Assembly: GCA_033549365.1 (NCBI GenBank)
Contig: JAWSUF010000002.1
Coordinates: forward strand, 412,082 to 476,081
Direction of reading: 5' to 3'
DNA: 64,000 bases
Source: Acidobacteriota bacterium
GTDB lineage: Bacteria; Acidobacteriota; Aminicenantia; Aminicenantales; Saccharicenantaceae
Of this stretch, positions 51,002 to 60,239 are shown in pieces. A model generated the notes under the pieces. That model worked only from the letters and a program-made list of their open reading frames with translations, was not told the DNA's origin and searched no databases. The position numbers and the translations under genes were made by a program. Positions within the stretch are counted from its first letter, which is position 1; every line of letters starts with the position of its first letter.

Positions 51002-52771
51002 TCAGGGGATCCGGCGTTCGAGCTGTTCGGTTTTTTCGCGGATTTCGCCGGGCAGGCGGCCGCGGTAGGGCGAGAGGAAGTTCCGGATTTCCTCGACTTC
51101 GTCTCTCCACTGCGACATGTCGACATCAAATAAGGCTTCGAGGCGGTCCTTGGACAGGTCGAGCCCTCCGAGTTCGAGATCCTTGGGACGGGGCACGAGA
51201 CCGATGGGCGTCTCCCGGGCGCCGGCCTCGCCGCTCACCCGGTCGATAATCCACTTGAGGACGCGCATATTCTCCCCGAAGCCCGGCCAGATGAATTTGC
51301 CGCGTTCGTCCGTCCGGAACCAGTTGACGGAAAAAATCTTCGGCGGGTGGGACATCCGGTGGCCCATGTTCAGCCAATGCCGGAGATAGTCGCCGAAATT
51401 GTAGCCGCAGAACGGCAGCATGGCCATGGGGTCTCGCCGGACGACGCCGACCTTCCCTGTGGCCGCCGCGGTCGTTTCCGATCCCATGCGCGCGCCCATG
51501 AAGACACCGTGCCCCCAATCGAAACTCTCGACAACGAGAGGGATGAGCCGCGACCGCCGGGCACCGAAGATCACGGCCGAGATGGGAACACCCTGCGGAT
51601 TGTCGTATTCCGATGAGAGGGTGGGAGTGTTGATCGTGGAGACGGTGAACCGGGAGTTTGGATGGGCGGCGGGCAAGCCGGCATCTTGGCTCCACGGCCG
51701 CCCCTGCCAGTCGAGCATGGCGTCGGGGGCCTGCGCGCTGAGACCTTCCCACCAAGGCTCGTTTTTTGAAGTGTCCAACCCGACATTTGTAAACAAGGTC
51801 GGGTTGAAGCGGCCGCCGATCAGCGTCCTCATCATGTTGGGATTGGTGCCCATCGATGTTCCGGGCGCGACGCCGAAATAGCCGGCCTCGGGATTGATGG
51901 CCCAAAGCCTTCCGTCCGGACCGATATTGAGCCAGGCGATGTCATCGCCCAAAGTCCAGATCCTGTAACCGGGGAGAGCGGATTCCATCATGGCCAGATT
52001 GGTCTTGCCGCAGGCACTCGGCAGGGCCGCGGTGATGTAGGTGATTCGGCCCTTGGGATCTTCGATCCCGATGATGATCATGTGCTCCGCGAGCCAGCCT
52101 TGCCTGTAACCGAGCCAGGAGGCGATCCTCAGGGAGATGCACTTTTTACCGAGAAGGGCATTGCCGCCGTAACCCGAGCCGACACTCCAGACAAGGCTGT
52201 CCTCGGGAAAGTGCGTGATATAGCGGCGGGCGGGATCGAGATCCCCGATGGAGTGGAACCCTTTGATAAAGTCGTCGCGGTTGCGAAACTTTTCGAAGGC
52301 GGCCCGGCCGAGGCGGGTCATGATCCGCATGCTGACGGCGACATAGGTGGAGTCGGTGATCTGGAGACACGCTTTGGCATAGGGCGATTCGGGGTTTCCC
52401 ATCATATAGGGGAGGACGTACATGGTCCGTCCGCGCATGCAGCCGTCGCTCAGATCGCGAAGCATGCGCTTGGCCTCATCAGGATCTTTCCAGTTGTTGT
52501 TGGGGCCGGTCGTTTCCCGGTCGGGGTGGCAGATGAACGTCAGATGTTCCGTCCGGGCGACGTCGGTCGGATGGCTGCGGTGGAGATAGGCGTTGGGCCA
52601 TTTGCGGTGGTTGAGTTCCCGGAAGACGGGCTGGGCGTTGAGCTGTTCCTCATGGCAGCCGATCTCAAGGAGGCGCCAGGCCTCGCCTTCGCTGCCGTCG
52701 CACCAATAGATGCGGTCCGGTTTGGCCAGCCGGGCCTGTTCTTCGATCCATTTTTCCGCGGCGGATATCAC
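51002..52771 (-). CDS. pckG: Phosphoenolpyruvate carboxykinase (GTP)
   Basis: The 589-residue enzyme has the GTP-PEPCK motifs GSGYGGNALLGKKC (metal and PEP site), the kinase P-loop ALPSACGKTNLAMM with its reactive Cys, and RMGSETTAA. It interconverts oxaloacetate plus GTP with phosphoenolpyruvate and CO2, serving gluconeogenesis or, in anaerobes, CO2 fixation to oxaloacetate. The start is GTG 52771 behind GAGGAG. A promoter with an overlapping palindrome lies just upstream. Confidence 0.96.
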   Translation of the reverse strand: MISAAEKWIEEQARLAKPDRIYWCDGSEGEAWRLLEIGCHEEQLNAQPVFRELNHRKWPNAYLHRSHPTDVARTEHLTFICHPDRETTGPNNNWKDPDEAKRMLRDLSDGCMRGRTMYVLPYMMGNPESPYAKACLQITDSTYVAVSMRIMTRLGRAAFEKFRNRDDFIKGFHSIGDLDPARRYITHFPEDSLVWSVGSGYGGNALLGKKCISLRIASWLGYRQGWLAEHMIIIGIEDPKGRITYITAALPSACGKTNLAMMESALPGYRIWTLGDDIAWLNIGPDGRLWAINPEAGYFGVAPGTSMGTNPNMMRTLIGGRFNPTLFTNVGLDTSKNEPWWEGLSAQAPDAMLDWQGRPWSQDAGLPAAHPNSRFTVSTINTPTLSSEYDNPQGVPISAVIFGARRSRLIPLVVESFDWGHGVFMGARMGSETTAAATGKVGVVRRDPMAMLPFCGYNFGDYLRHWLNMGHRMSHPPKIFSVNWFRTDERGKFIWPGFGENMRVLKWIIDRVSGEAGARETPIGLVPRPKDLELGGLDLSKDRLEALFDVDMSQWRDEVEEIRNFLSPYRGRLPGEIREKTEQLERRIP

Positions 52772-52792
52772 GGGCGTCTCTCCTCATTTCCT

Positions 52793-52840
52793 ACTATAGC
52801 CTACCCGCCCGGCGCGTGACAAGCTGTCGGCAGCTTGTCA
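52793..52840 (-). promoter_or_regulatory. pckG promoter with palindrome over the -35 box
   Basis: On the minus strand TTGTCA (52817-52822) and TATAGT (52793-52798) are 18 bases apart, about 20 bases before the GTG start. The -35 is one end of a perfect 10-base inverted repeat (TGACAAGCTG at 52817-52826 and CAGCTTGTCA at 52831-52840, 4-base centre). Neither side carries a T-run, so an operator is likelier than a terminator. Confidence 0.55.
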
Positions 52841-52965
52841 TCAAACCCGTAGTGTTATTGGTTTTCCTGTTGAGCACCCCAACCGGGGACGGTTCATTTA
52901 TTGGATCGCACTTATGGCCGAGAGTAAGGCTTTCTAAAAGCCGAAGGCTGTGACGGCCGGATCAC

Positions 52966-53382
52966 TCAGGGGATGTCCCGGCCGGTGCTGGACATGCTCA
53001 GCGTGCCGTGTTTGACGCCCTTGACGGACAACAAGCTATCGGCCAGCCGGCGGACATCGTCGGGTCTTCCGCGGACGGCGACGATCTCCAGGCAGTTGTC
53101 GTGGTCCAGATGGACGTGCTGGGTGGAGATGATGTTTTTCTGGAAGTCGTGTTGAATGTCCATGAGTTTTGTGACGAGCTCCCGCCGGTGGTGGTCGTAG
53201 ATGATGGTGACGGCGCCGGCCACATCCTCTCCTTCCTCCCACTCTCTCCGCACGAGTTCCCGGCGGATGAGGTCGCGGAAAGCCTCGGACCGGTTGGCAT
53301 AGTTCATCCGCCGGATGTGACGGTCGAACTTGTCGAGAAGGTCCCTCTCGAGAGAAACGCCGAATCGGGCCAGTTTCGTCAT
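52966..53382 (-). CDS. nikR: Nickel-responsive transcriptional regulator
   Basis: The 138-residue protein has a ribbon-helix-helix DNA-binding domain at the N-terminus (RFGVSLERDLLDKFDRHI) and an ACT-like metal domain. Its nickel ligands H78, H89, H91 and C97 keep the exact spacing of E. coli NikR (H76, H87, H89, C95). It represses nickel uptake genes when nickel is plentiful. ATG 53382 is preferred over the longer in-frame start. No nickel transporter or hydrogenase gene lies in the window, so its targets are elsewhere. Confidence 0.93.
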   Translation of the reverse strand: MTKLARFGVSLERDLLDKFDRHIRRMNYANRSEAFRDLIRRELVRREWEEGEDVAGAVTIIYDHHRRELVTKLMDIQHDFQKNIISTQHVHLDHDNCLEIVAVRGRPDDVRRLADSLLSVKGVKHGTLSMSSTGRDIP

Positions 53383-53435
53383 GTCGTGCCCCGCACCATG
53401 GAATATCGATTGATTAGCACAGGGCGGCTGATCCG

Positions 53436-54644
53436 TCAAGCCAGGAGCTCGTTCATCAGGTCCAGGTAGTCGAGAAGCAGGCGGGTGATGAGGAATTTCC
53501 TCCGGACTTTTTCCCTGGCGTTTTCCCCGATCTCCCGGCCGCCGTCGGGAAGGCGGAGAATCTCCAGGACACGGGCGGCGAAGCCCGGAATATCTTCGGG
53601 TTCGAGCAGGAATCCGTCCACGCCGTCGTCGATTTGAAGAGGGATGCCGCCGATTCGTGAGGCGACGACAGGCCGGCCCTTGAGCATGGCCTCGGTCACG
53701 GTCAGGCCGAATCCCTCGCGGAGCGATGCCTGGACGACGACTGCCGAACTCCGCTGGAGAGCGTTGACCAGAATCTGGTTTTCGGTTGTCGGCAGAATGA
53801 TGTCTCCGCTTTCGATGAGAGCCCGCGCCTTATTGCGGACTCGCTCATAAATCCGAAAACCCTCGGGATCGTCCATGGCCATGCTTCCGCAGAGGACGAG
53901 GCGGACGTCCGCTTCCTTGCGGATGATCTTGAACATCTCGACCACGCCCTCCGGGTTTTTCCATTTGTCGAAGCGCGAGATCTGCGTGATGATCGGCTTG
54001 TCCGTGGGGATGCCGTTTTTCTTGAGAGACTTGGCGATGGTGTCGGGCGTCAACGGCATGTTCTTCGCTGAGAGGGGATCGATCGCCGGCGCGATGACCC
54101 GCTGTTCGACCGGAAGGTCGGCCTTTTTGTAGGCTTCGCTCGACACGATGACGAGATCGTAGCGGAGGATGAACGTCTTCAGGAACGCCCACAGTTGCGA
54201 ATGCGGCGAGGAGAGATCGATATGGCATCGCCAAACCCAGGGCTGGTTTTTCTTGAAGAAGTTGATAAGCGGCAGGGGCTGAGGGTCGTGAACGACCAGG
54301 CAGTCGTGATTGAAGTGCGAATAGATGGAGAAGTCGCGGTTCGTCTGCAGGTAAACGCGCTTCTTCATCTCCGTAAAATTCATCGCTCCGCCCTGGAGGG
54401 CGTTGTGAAATTTCTTGGTGATGCCGAAAAAATCCGGATTGCCGTGAAGGATGCGCCATCCGGCGTCCAGGCCGGCGTCGTTCATCAGGGGGACGAGGGA
54501 CGACAGAATCTCGGCCACGCCGCCTCCCTGAAAACTCGAATTGATATGAAGAATATGCTTGTCGTAGAGTGTCCGGGCCCGGCGGTGGATCCGGGCGATC
54601 GTCTCGTCTCCGACGATGCCGAGGTAGCTTTCGAGATTATGCAT
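53436..54644 (-). CDS. TreT-like trehalose synthase (GT4 glycosyltransferase)
   Basis: The 402-residue enzyme has INSSFQGGGVAEILSSLVPLM near the start and the GT4 donor site EGFGLTVTEAMLKGRPVVASRIGG near the end, both typical of TreT / trehalose phosphorylase-type enzymes. These join NDP-glucose and glucose to trehalose, or run in reverse. Its start overlaps the end of the OtsA-OtsB fusion gene by 8 bases, so two trehalose routes are encoded side by side. Confidence 0.85.
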   Translation of the reverse strand: MHNLESYLGIVGDETIARIHRRARTLYDKHILHINSSFQGGGVAEILSSLVPLMNDAGLDAGWRILHGNPDFFGITKKFHNALQGGAMNFTEMKKRVYLQTNRDFSIYSHFNHDCLVVHDPQPLPLINFFKKNQPWVWRCHIDLSSPHSQLWAFLKTFILRYDLVIVSSEAYKKADLPVEQRVIAPAIDPLSAKNMPLTPDTIAKSLKKNGIPTDKPIITQISRFDKWKNPEGVVEMFKIIRKEADVRLVLCGSMAMDDPEGFRIYERVRNKARALIESGDIILPTTENQILVNALQRSSAVVVQASLREGFGLTVTEAMLKGRPVVASRIGGIPLQIDDGVDGFLLEPEDIPGFAARVLEILRLPDGGREIGENAREKVRRKFLITRLLLDYLDLMNELLA

Positions 54645-56835
54645 TTTCGCTCCTTATCAGATCTTCGAGAAGGCCGCGGAATTCCTCGACCGACTTGACG
54701 TGGTTCCGGGCCCGAGAGGGCTCCCGACCCACCCTGAGGGAGAAAGCGGAGTCGGGCAGCACGGCGAAGAGGTCTTCGTCCGTCCAGTCGTCTCCCGCCG
54801 CAAGAATAAAATCATGGTTGCCCGCATGGAGCAGTCTTTCGGCCGCGCTCCCCTTGTCGATTCCGGCGTTTTTGATTTCGAGGACTTTTCGGCCTTCCAT
54901 GACGGACAGGTTCAAGCCGGAAGCGAGATGGAACAGGGCTTCCTTGAGCTCCCCGGCCCGTGTCGAGGCCAGGCGCGAGGGGACGCCCCGGTAATGCCAG
55001 ACGAGTGAAAATTCTTTTTCCTCGATAAAGGCTCCGGGTGTTCTGTCGACGAAAAGCTCGAGGATGGGACGGATCTCCGGCTTCCAATCGGACCTCAGGG
55101 ATTCCGTCATCGTCCAGGCTCCGGCGGGATCCCGGATCCATGCGCCGTGTTCCGCGACAAGGTGAAGATCCAGGCCTCGGAACCATTCGTCCAGGGCTTG
55201 ACGCGTCCGTCCGCTGACGATGGCCGCGGTGTTGTCCTTGGGACGGACCAGTCTTTCGAGCATGTCGAGGAGGTCCGTGTCGGGACGGGCTTTTTCCGGC
55301 CTTTCGGCGATGGGAACAAGCGTCCCGTCGTAGTCGAGAAGAAGCAGCCGTTTTCGGGCCGCCGTGTAGGCTTTGAGGATTTCCGTTTTGGTCTTATCCG
55401 TGATCAGTGTTGCGCCGAGATCGTTTTGGATCTGTTTCGTCTGGGACAGCCGGGCCAGAAAATCCGCGGCCCACTTATCGAGGCTGTATCGCTTGAGACG
55501 CGATTTCATGGCCGTCATCCGTTCGGCCTGATGGTCCTCCGGCATCTCCAGGGCCTGCTTCAGGGTCGCGGCCATGCCTTCCGTATCATTGGGGTTGATG
55601 ATCAGGGCCTCGCCCAATTCCTGGGCGGCCCCGGCCATTTCACTGAGAACGAGGACGCCGCGGTTGCCCGGTTTGGCGGCCACGTATTCCTTGGCGATGA
55701 GGTTCATGCCGTCTTTGAGGGGTGTGACGAGATTGACGTCGCCCAGGGCATAAAGGGCGGACAGCGAAGGAAACGGCAGCGAGCGATGGAGGTACCAGAT
55801 CGGCATCCAACCGATTGTGCCGTGTTTACCGTTTATCCGGCCGACCGCCTCGTCCACGCTCCTTTTGAGGGTCATGTATTGCTCGACCTTGGTCCGGGAG
55901 GGCACCGTGACCTGGATCAGGATGACCTTTTCCCGGTACTGCGGGAATTTCTCCAGGAAGATATCGAAGGCCTGAAGACGGTGGAGAATGCCCTTCGTGT
56001 AGTCGAGCCTGTCGACGGAGATGATGACTTTCCGCCCCAGGGTCCGTTTTTGAAGTTTTTCGATCTCCCGCCCGACATCGGGCAGGGCGGATGCGCCCGC
56101 CCACCGGTCGTAATCGATGCCCATGGGAAAACTGTCCACCTTGATCAGCCGGTTGCCGTACATGAGGCGGCCGAGACTGTGCTTGAGTTCAAGCAGCCGC
56201 AGTGAAGTGTCAAAAAACTGATGAGCGTATTCGTAGGTGTGGAAACCGATCAGGTCCGCCCCGAGAAGACCTTCCAGGATCTCGCTTCGCCAGGGGATCT
56301 GGAGAAAGAGCTCGGAAGCGGGAAACGGGATGTGCAGGAAAAAGCCGATGGACAGTTCCGGTTGGACCTCCCGAAGAAGGGAGGGCAGAAGCATGAGATG
56401 GTAATCGTGAACCCAGACGGTGTCGCCCGGGCGGAGGTCCCCGGCCAGCTCGTCGCGGAAGCGCAGATTGACGCGCTTGTAAGCTTCCCACTGGGCTTTG
56501 TCGAAAGTCGCATAGGACGAAAAGCCGTGAAACAGCGGCCAGATCGTCTTGTTGCAGAAGCCGTGGTAATAGGTCTCGATCTCGCGGCGGGACAGGTCGA
56601 CGGCCAAGCATCCGAAACCGCTCCGGAGATCGGCCCGCATTTTTACGTCGTCCGCGCCTTTGAGAATCTCGGCCGGAAGACCGCACCATCCCGCCCAGAT
56701 GTTGTCTTTTTTCCCCTTGTGAAAGGACCCGAGCCCGGTCGCCAGGCCGCCGACGCTGGGGTGGTAGGCAAGGGCATCCCGCTTTTTTTCCGCGGTGACG
56801 GGAAGCCTGTTGGATACGAGAATCAAACGTGACAT
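54637..56835 (-). CDS. otsAB: Fused trehalose-6-phosphate synthase / phosphatase
   Basis: The 732-residue protein has an OtsA (GT20) domain (about 1-470; LVSNRLPV, SVGGLATGL, WVHDYHLMLLP and SVDRLDYTKGI) followed by an OtsB HAD phosphatase domain (about 490-732; LLLLDYDGTLVPI, AGDDWTDEDLF). It makes trehalose-6-phosphate from UDP-glucose and glucose-6-phosphate and then dephosphorylates it. The fusion, common in some bacteria and in eukaryotes, would channel the intermediate. Trehalose protects against drying, salt and heat. Confidence 0.95.
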   Translation of the reverse strand: MSRLILVSNRLPVTAEKKRDALAYHPSVGGLATGLGSFHKGKKDNIWAGWCGLPAEILKGADDVKMRADLRSGFGCLAVDLSRREIETYYHGFCNKTIWPLFHGFSSYATFDKAQWEAYKRVNLRFRDELAGDLRPGDTVWVHDYHLMLLPSLLREVQPELSIGFFLHIPFPASELFLQIPWRSEILEGLLGADLIGFHTYEYAHQFFDTSLRLLELKHSLGRLMYGNRLIKVDSFPMGIDYDRWAGASALPDVGREIEKLQKRTLGRKVIISVDRLDYTKGILHRLQAFDIFLEKFPQYREKVILIQVTVPSRTKVEQYMTLKRSVDEAVGRINGKHGTIGWMPIWYLHRSLPFPSLSALYALGDVNLVTPLKDGMNLIAKEYVAAKPGNRGVLVLSEMAGAAQELGEALIINPNDTEGMAATLKQALEMPEDHQAERMTAMKSRLKRYSLDKWAADFLARLSQTKQIQNDLGATLITDKTKTEILKAYTAARKRLLLLDYDGTLVPIAERPEKARPDTDLLDMLERLVRPKDNTAAIVSGRTRQALDEWFRGLDLHLVAEHGAWIRDPAGAWTMTESLRSDWKPEIRPILELFVDRTPGAFIEEKEFSLVWHYRGVPSRLASTRAGELKEALFHLASGLNLSVMEGRKVLEIKNAGIDKGSAAERLLHAGNHDFILAAGDDWTDEDLFAVLPDSAFSLRVGREPSRARNHVKSVEEFRGLLEDLIRSENA

Positions 56836-57008
56836 TATTCCTCCCGAATGCCATTCCGTGTTGTTGTATTGCCGAATGAACGGCGAAGAACAAAAGTCCG
56901 AATGACCGATTCTTTGCGATGTGTTGTGTCTTTATTCTAATCGATCGGGACTTCTCCGGCAACCCCGAAGGGATTTTTGCCGGATGCCGTTGTCCGGTTT
57001 GTACGAAT

Positions 57009-57038
57009 TTGACAAACACATCCGGAAATCCTTACCAT
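57009..57038 (+). promoter_or_regulatory. Promoter of the Old Yellow Enzyme gene
   Basis: A perfect TTGACA (57009-57014) is followed after 18 bases by TACCAT (57033-57038). The gene starts at 57080 behind AAAGGA. Confidence 0.5.
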
Positions 57039-57079
57039 GATTCTCTCGTTGTCCCATCCCTTCCAAAGGACATAACGAA

Positions 57080-58198
57080 ATGGACATTGACAGAAACATC
57101 CTCTTCTCGCCCGTCCGGATCGGCGGACTCGAAATTCCCAACCGCTTCGTCCGGTCGGCCACCCATGATTACCTGTCCGACGATGACGGGTTTGTCACGG
57201 ATGCCCAGGTTGACCTGTATGAGAAGTTGGCCGAGGGCGAAGTCGGGTTGATCATCTCCGGACATGCCCATGTCCAACCTTCGGGAAAGGCCAGCCCGCG
57301 CCAGATGGCCGTTTATGAGGATCGATTTATCGAGGGGCTGTCGCGGATTCCCAATGCCGTTGCGGGTTTTTCCTCGCGCGTGTTTCTCCAAGTCGCCCAT
57401 GCCGGCCGCCAGACGAAGGAGAAACTCTGCGGCTGTGTCCCCGTTTCGCCTTCCGCCGTCCCCGACCCGGTTTCCAAGACCGAACCGCGCGCACTCGCCC
57501 CCGAGGAGATCCGAATCTTGATCGCCGACTTCACGGCGGCCGCGGTCCGGGCCCGCAGGGCCGGATTCCACGGCGTTCAGCTTCACGCCGCCCACGGCTA
57601 TCTTCTCTCGAGTTTCCTTTCGCCCCACACCAACCGCCGCACGGATGTCTGGGGAGGTTCGGTCGAAAACCGGGCCCGGGTTCTTGTTGAAATTCTCCGC
57701 GAAGTCAAGGCCGCCTGCGGCTCGGATTTTCCGGTGATCGTCAAGCTCAACTCGACGGACTTTCTGGAGGGCGGCCTTTCTCTTGGCGACGCCGTCCGGA
57801 TCGCCCACCTTCTGGAGAATGACGGCATCGACGGCATCGAGGTCAGCGGCGGGATGGCCGAAGCGGGACGCGGCTCAGTCCAGCCGGGACTGCGAAGCGA
57901 GGACGAGGAGGGCTATTTTGTCGAAAACGCCGCCGAGATCAAGCGGGCCGTCAAAGTCCCGGTCTTTGCCCTCGGGGGAATCCGCACCCTGGCCGTCGCC
58001 GAGCGGATCGTCCGGGAAGGCCGGGCCGACCTCGTCTCTCTCAGCCGGCCGCTCATCCGGGATCCTTTTCTGGTCAGACATTTCAGGGAAGGGGCGGCCG
58101 CCAAGTCGGCATGCATTTCCTGTAACCGATGCTTCAACCCGCGCGGCATCCGCTGTGCCGAGCTTGCCGGCAAGAACGGATTCAATCGAAAAGAATGA
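57080..58198 (+). CDS. NADH:flavin oxidoreductase (Old Yellow Enzyme family)
   Basis: The 372-residue TIM-barrel flavoprotein has the FMN and substrate motifs RFVRSATHD, VAHAGRQT, HAAHGYLLSSFLSPHTNRRTD (catalytic pair His-His/Asn region) and FALGGIRTL, and a Cys cluster at the C-terminus (CISCNRCFNPRG). Enzymes of this group reduce alkenes in enones or 2-enoyl compounds. The extra cysteines recall the 2,4-dienoyl-CoA reductase branch with a 4Fe-4S site, though the additional C-terminal domain of that branch is missing. Confidence 0.92.
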   Translation: MDIDRNILFSPVRIGGLEIPNRFVRSATHDYLSDDDGFVTDAQVDLYEKLAEGEVGLIISGHAHVQPSGKASPRQMAVYEDRFIEGLSRIPNAVAGFSSRVFLQVAHAGRQTKEKLCGCVPVSPSAVPDPVSKTEPRALAPEEIRILIADFTAAAVRARRAGFHGVQLHAAHGYLLSSFLSPHTNRRTDVWGGSVENRARVLVEILREVKAACGSDFPVIVKLNSTDFLEGGLSLGDAVRIAHLLENDGIDGIEVSGGMAEAGRGSVQPGLRSEDEEGYFVENAAEIKRAVKVPVFALGGIRTLAVAERIVREGRADLVSLSRPLIRDPFLVRHFREGAAAKSACISCNRCFNPRGIRCAELAGKNGFNRKE

Positions 58199-58216
58199 TC
58201 TCGATATCCGGAACTC

Positions 58217-58888
58217 TTAGACGCGGCCTTGGGTTTCCCTGTTCAGGCGGTCGAAGAATCGAACCATGAAACGGTGGCGCGATTCCGCGATGCGGCGGCC
58301 TTCCCGGGTGAAAATCCGGTCCCGGATCGTCTTGAGTTTGACGAGGTATTCGCGATAGGCCGTGTCGTCCGCGGTGTAAGGTTTCGTTCGGTCGGGATCG
58401 ACGTTTGCGTCGTGGAGACGGGCCCCGATCTCTCCGGCAAAGAGAAAAGCGCGGCCGATCCCCGTCGCGCCGATCGAGTCCAGCTTGTCGGCGTCGAAAA
58501 GCACCTTGGCCTCCAGGGACCGCCGGCCCGCTTTTTTCCGGAAGCGGTGGGTGCCGATGCAGTGAAGGACCCGGGCGGCGGTCCTTTCCGGAACGCCGTG
58601 TCTTTTCAGGATGCCACGGGCCAGCATGATGCCGCTTTGGGAATGGCAGACGGCGCCGTTCGACCGATCCTCTTCGCCGCGGCCGATATCGTGAAGAACG
58701 GCGGCCAGGGCGAGGACCTCGAGGTCGGCTCCTTCCTTTTTCCCGATCCGCAGACAAAGATTGACAACACGCTCCGTGTGATCCCAACCGTGGCTGCCCC
58801 TGGCTTTGCGGAAGAAGCGCCGCGCCTCTTCATGGATGCGTGCGAGGACATCCGACGCGGGCGTTTCGGCGCCGGATGTGTCTTTCAT
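58217..58888 (-). CDS. HD-domain hydrolase (YedJ/PncC-type nucleotide or phosphohydrolase)
   Basis: The 223-residue protein has the HD signature: H37 in GWDHTERV, HD at 66-67 in AAVLHDIGR, then GTHRF and a conserved DADKLDSIGA. This matches the YfbR/YedJ-like HD family whose members hydrolyse nucleotides or act on phosphoesters. The substrate is unknown. Its start overlaps the end of the DUF1015 gene by four bases (ATGA). Confidence 0.85.
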   Translation of the reverse strand: MKDTSGAETPASDVLARIHEEARRFFRKARGSHGWDHTERVVNLCLRIGKKEGADLEVLALAAVLHDIGRGEEDRSNGAVCHSQSGIMLARGILKRHGVPERTAARVLHCIGTHRFRKKAGRRSLEAKVLFDADKLDSIGATGIGRAFLFAGEIGARLHDANVDPDRTKPYTADDTAYREYLVKLKTIRDRIFTREGRRIAESRHRFMVRFFDRLNRETQGRV

Positions 58889-60126
58889 TCGTCGATGGTG
58901 TGGACAGCCAACCCGTCCTTGAGCTTGGGTTCGAACCAGGTCGATTTCGGCGGCATGATCTTTCCGGAATCGGCCACGTCGAACAGCTGTTCAATGGTCG
59001 TCGGAAACAGGCTGAAAGCGACGGCGAATCCGCCTCCGTCGACTTTCCGCTCGAGCTCGTCCGTGCCGCGGATTCCGCCGACGAAGTCGATGCGTTTGTC
59101 CGTCCGCGGATCGGCCACTCCAAGAACCGGCTCCAGAAGATTGCGTTGCAGAATCGAGACATCCAGGGAAGCGATGGGATCGGCGGCATCGTATGTGCCG
59201 GTTTTGGCCTCGAGAACATGCCAGGTCCCGTCAAGATACATGCAGATCTCTTTGGGCCGATTCGGCGTCTTGCGGCCGGCCGCGACGATTTCGAATCTCT
59301 CGGCGACGCGGTTCAGAAAAGTTTGGCCGTCAAGTCCATGGAGATCCCGGACGACGCGGTTGTAGGGCAGAATCTTCATCTGATTGTGGGGAAAGATGAC
59401 GGTCAGGAAAAAGTTATAGGCTTCCTCGCCGGTGTGATTCGGGTCGGTTTTTTCCCGTTTGACCTTGATGCGGGTTGCGGCCGCGGAGCGGTGGTGTCCG
59501 TCGGCGACGTAGAGACAATCGAGGTTGGCGAACTCTTTTTGGATCCGGGCGATGAGATCGGGATCGGAGACGACATGGAAGATGTGGCGGACGCCGTCGT
59601 CCGTGGCGAAATCGCATTCGGGCTTTTCTTTCAAGACGCCGGCGACGATCGCGTCGATCGCCTCCGACGCCCGGTAGGTCAGAAAGACCGGACCGGTTTG
59701 GGCATTCAACGTTTCGATGTGCCGCATCCGGTCGCTTTCCTTGTCCGGCCGGGTGAGCTCGTGTTTCTTGATGATGTCGTCGAGATAGTCACGGCAGGAG
59801 GCCGCGGCCACGAGACCTGTCTGGACATGATCGCCCCAGACCTGCTTGTAGATGTAAAAGCAATCCCGGGGGTCGGGCGCGATGACGCCCTCCCGCAGGA
59901 AGCGTTCATAATTCTCCTTGCCCTTGGCGTACACGGCATCGGAATAAAGATCCGTTCCCGGCGGCAGGTCGATTTCCGGCTTCCCGACGTGGAGAAAGGA
60001 ATAGGGGTTATCTTTCGCCATGTCGCGGGCTTCGTCCGAACTCAGGACGTCGTAGGGGGGCGCGGCCACCAGGTGGACGATGTCGCGGCGCGGGCGGACG
60101 CCCCGAAACGGTTTGATATAAGGCAT
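58885..60126 (-). CDS. DUF1015 family protein
   Basis: The 413-residue protein matches the DUF1015 (COG4198) pattern: IKPFRGVRPRRDI, VAAPPYDVLSSDEAR, YADGHHRSAAA-like (LYVADGHHRSAAATR) and ILPYNRVVRDLHG. The family has been proposed to include serine-modifying kinases, but that is not settled. It stands in front of the HD gene, probably in one operon; GGAGG precedes the ATG. Confidence 0.88.
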   Translation of the reverse strand: MPYIKPFRGVRPRRDIVHLVAAPPYDVLSSDEARDMAKDNPYSFLHVGKPEIDLPPGTDLYSDAVYAKGKENYERFLREGVIAPDPRDCFYIYKQVWGDHVQTGLVAAASCRDYLDDIIKKHELTRPDKESDRMRHIETLNAQTGPVFLTYRASEAIDAIVAGVLKEKPECDFATDDGVRHIFHVVSDPDLIARIQKEFANLDCLYVADGHHRSAAATRIKVKREKTDPNHTGEEAYNFFLTVIFPHNQMKILPYNRVVRDLHGLDGQTFLNRVAERFEIVAAGRKTPNRPKEICMYLDGTWHVLEAKTGTYDAADPIASLDVSILQRNLLEPVLGVADPRTDKRIDFVGGIRGTDELERKVDGGGFAVAFSLFPTTIEQLFDVADSGKIMPPKSTWFEPKLKDGLAVHTIDE

Positions 60127-60170
60127 GAGGACCTCCAGAGAAGAACTTTAAATGGGATCGCTTCCGATTG

Positions 60171-60239
60171 TCAATCGATTCGTTTGAAGACTTCCCAATC
60201 CTCGGCTCGGCTCACATCCGGCTTCAGAACGACCGTCAT
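60171..60239 (-). CDS. 22-codon reading frame translationally coupled to the GH13 gene
   Basis: ATG 60237-60239 overlaps the stop of the GH13 gene (TGATG) and reads 22 codons (MTVVLKPDVSRAEDWEVFKR and two more) before TGA at 60171. Codon use resembles its neighbours. It may be the start of a lost downstream gene or a short coupled peptide; neither can be decided. Confidence 0.3.
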   Translation of the reverse strand: MTVVLKPDVSRAEDWEVFKRID

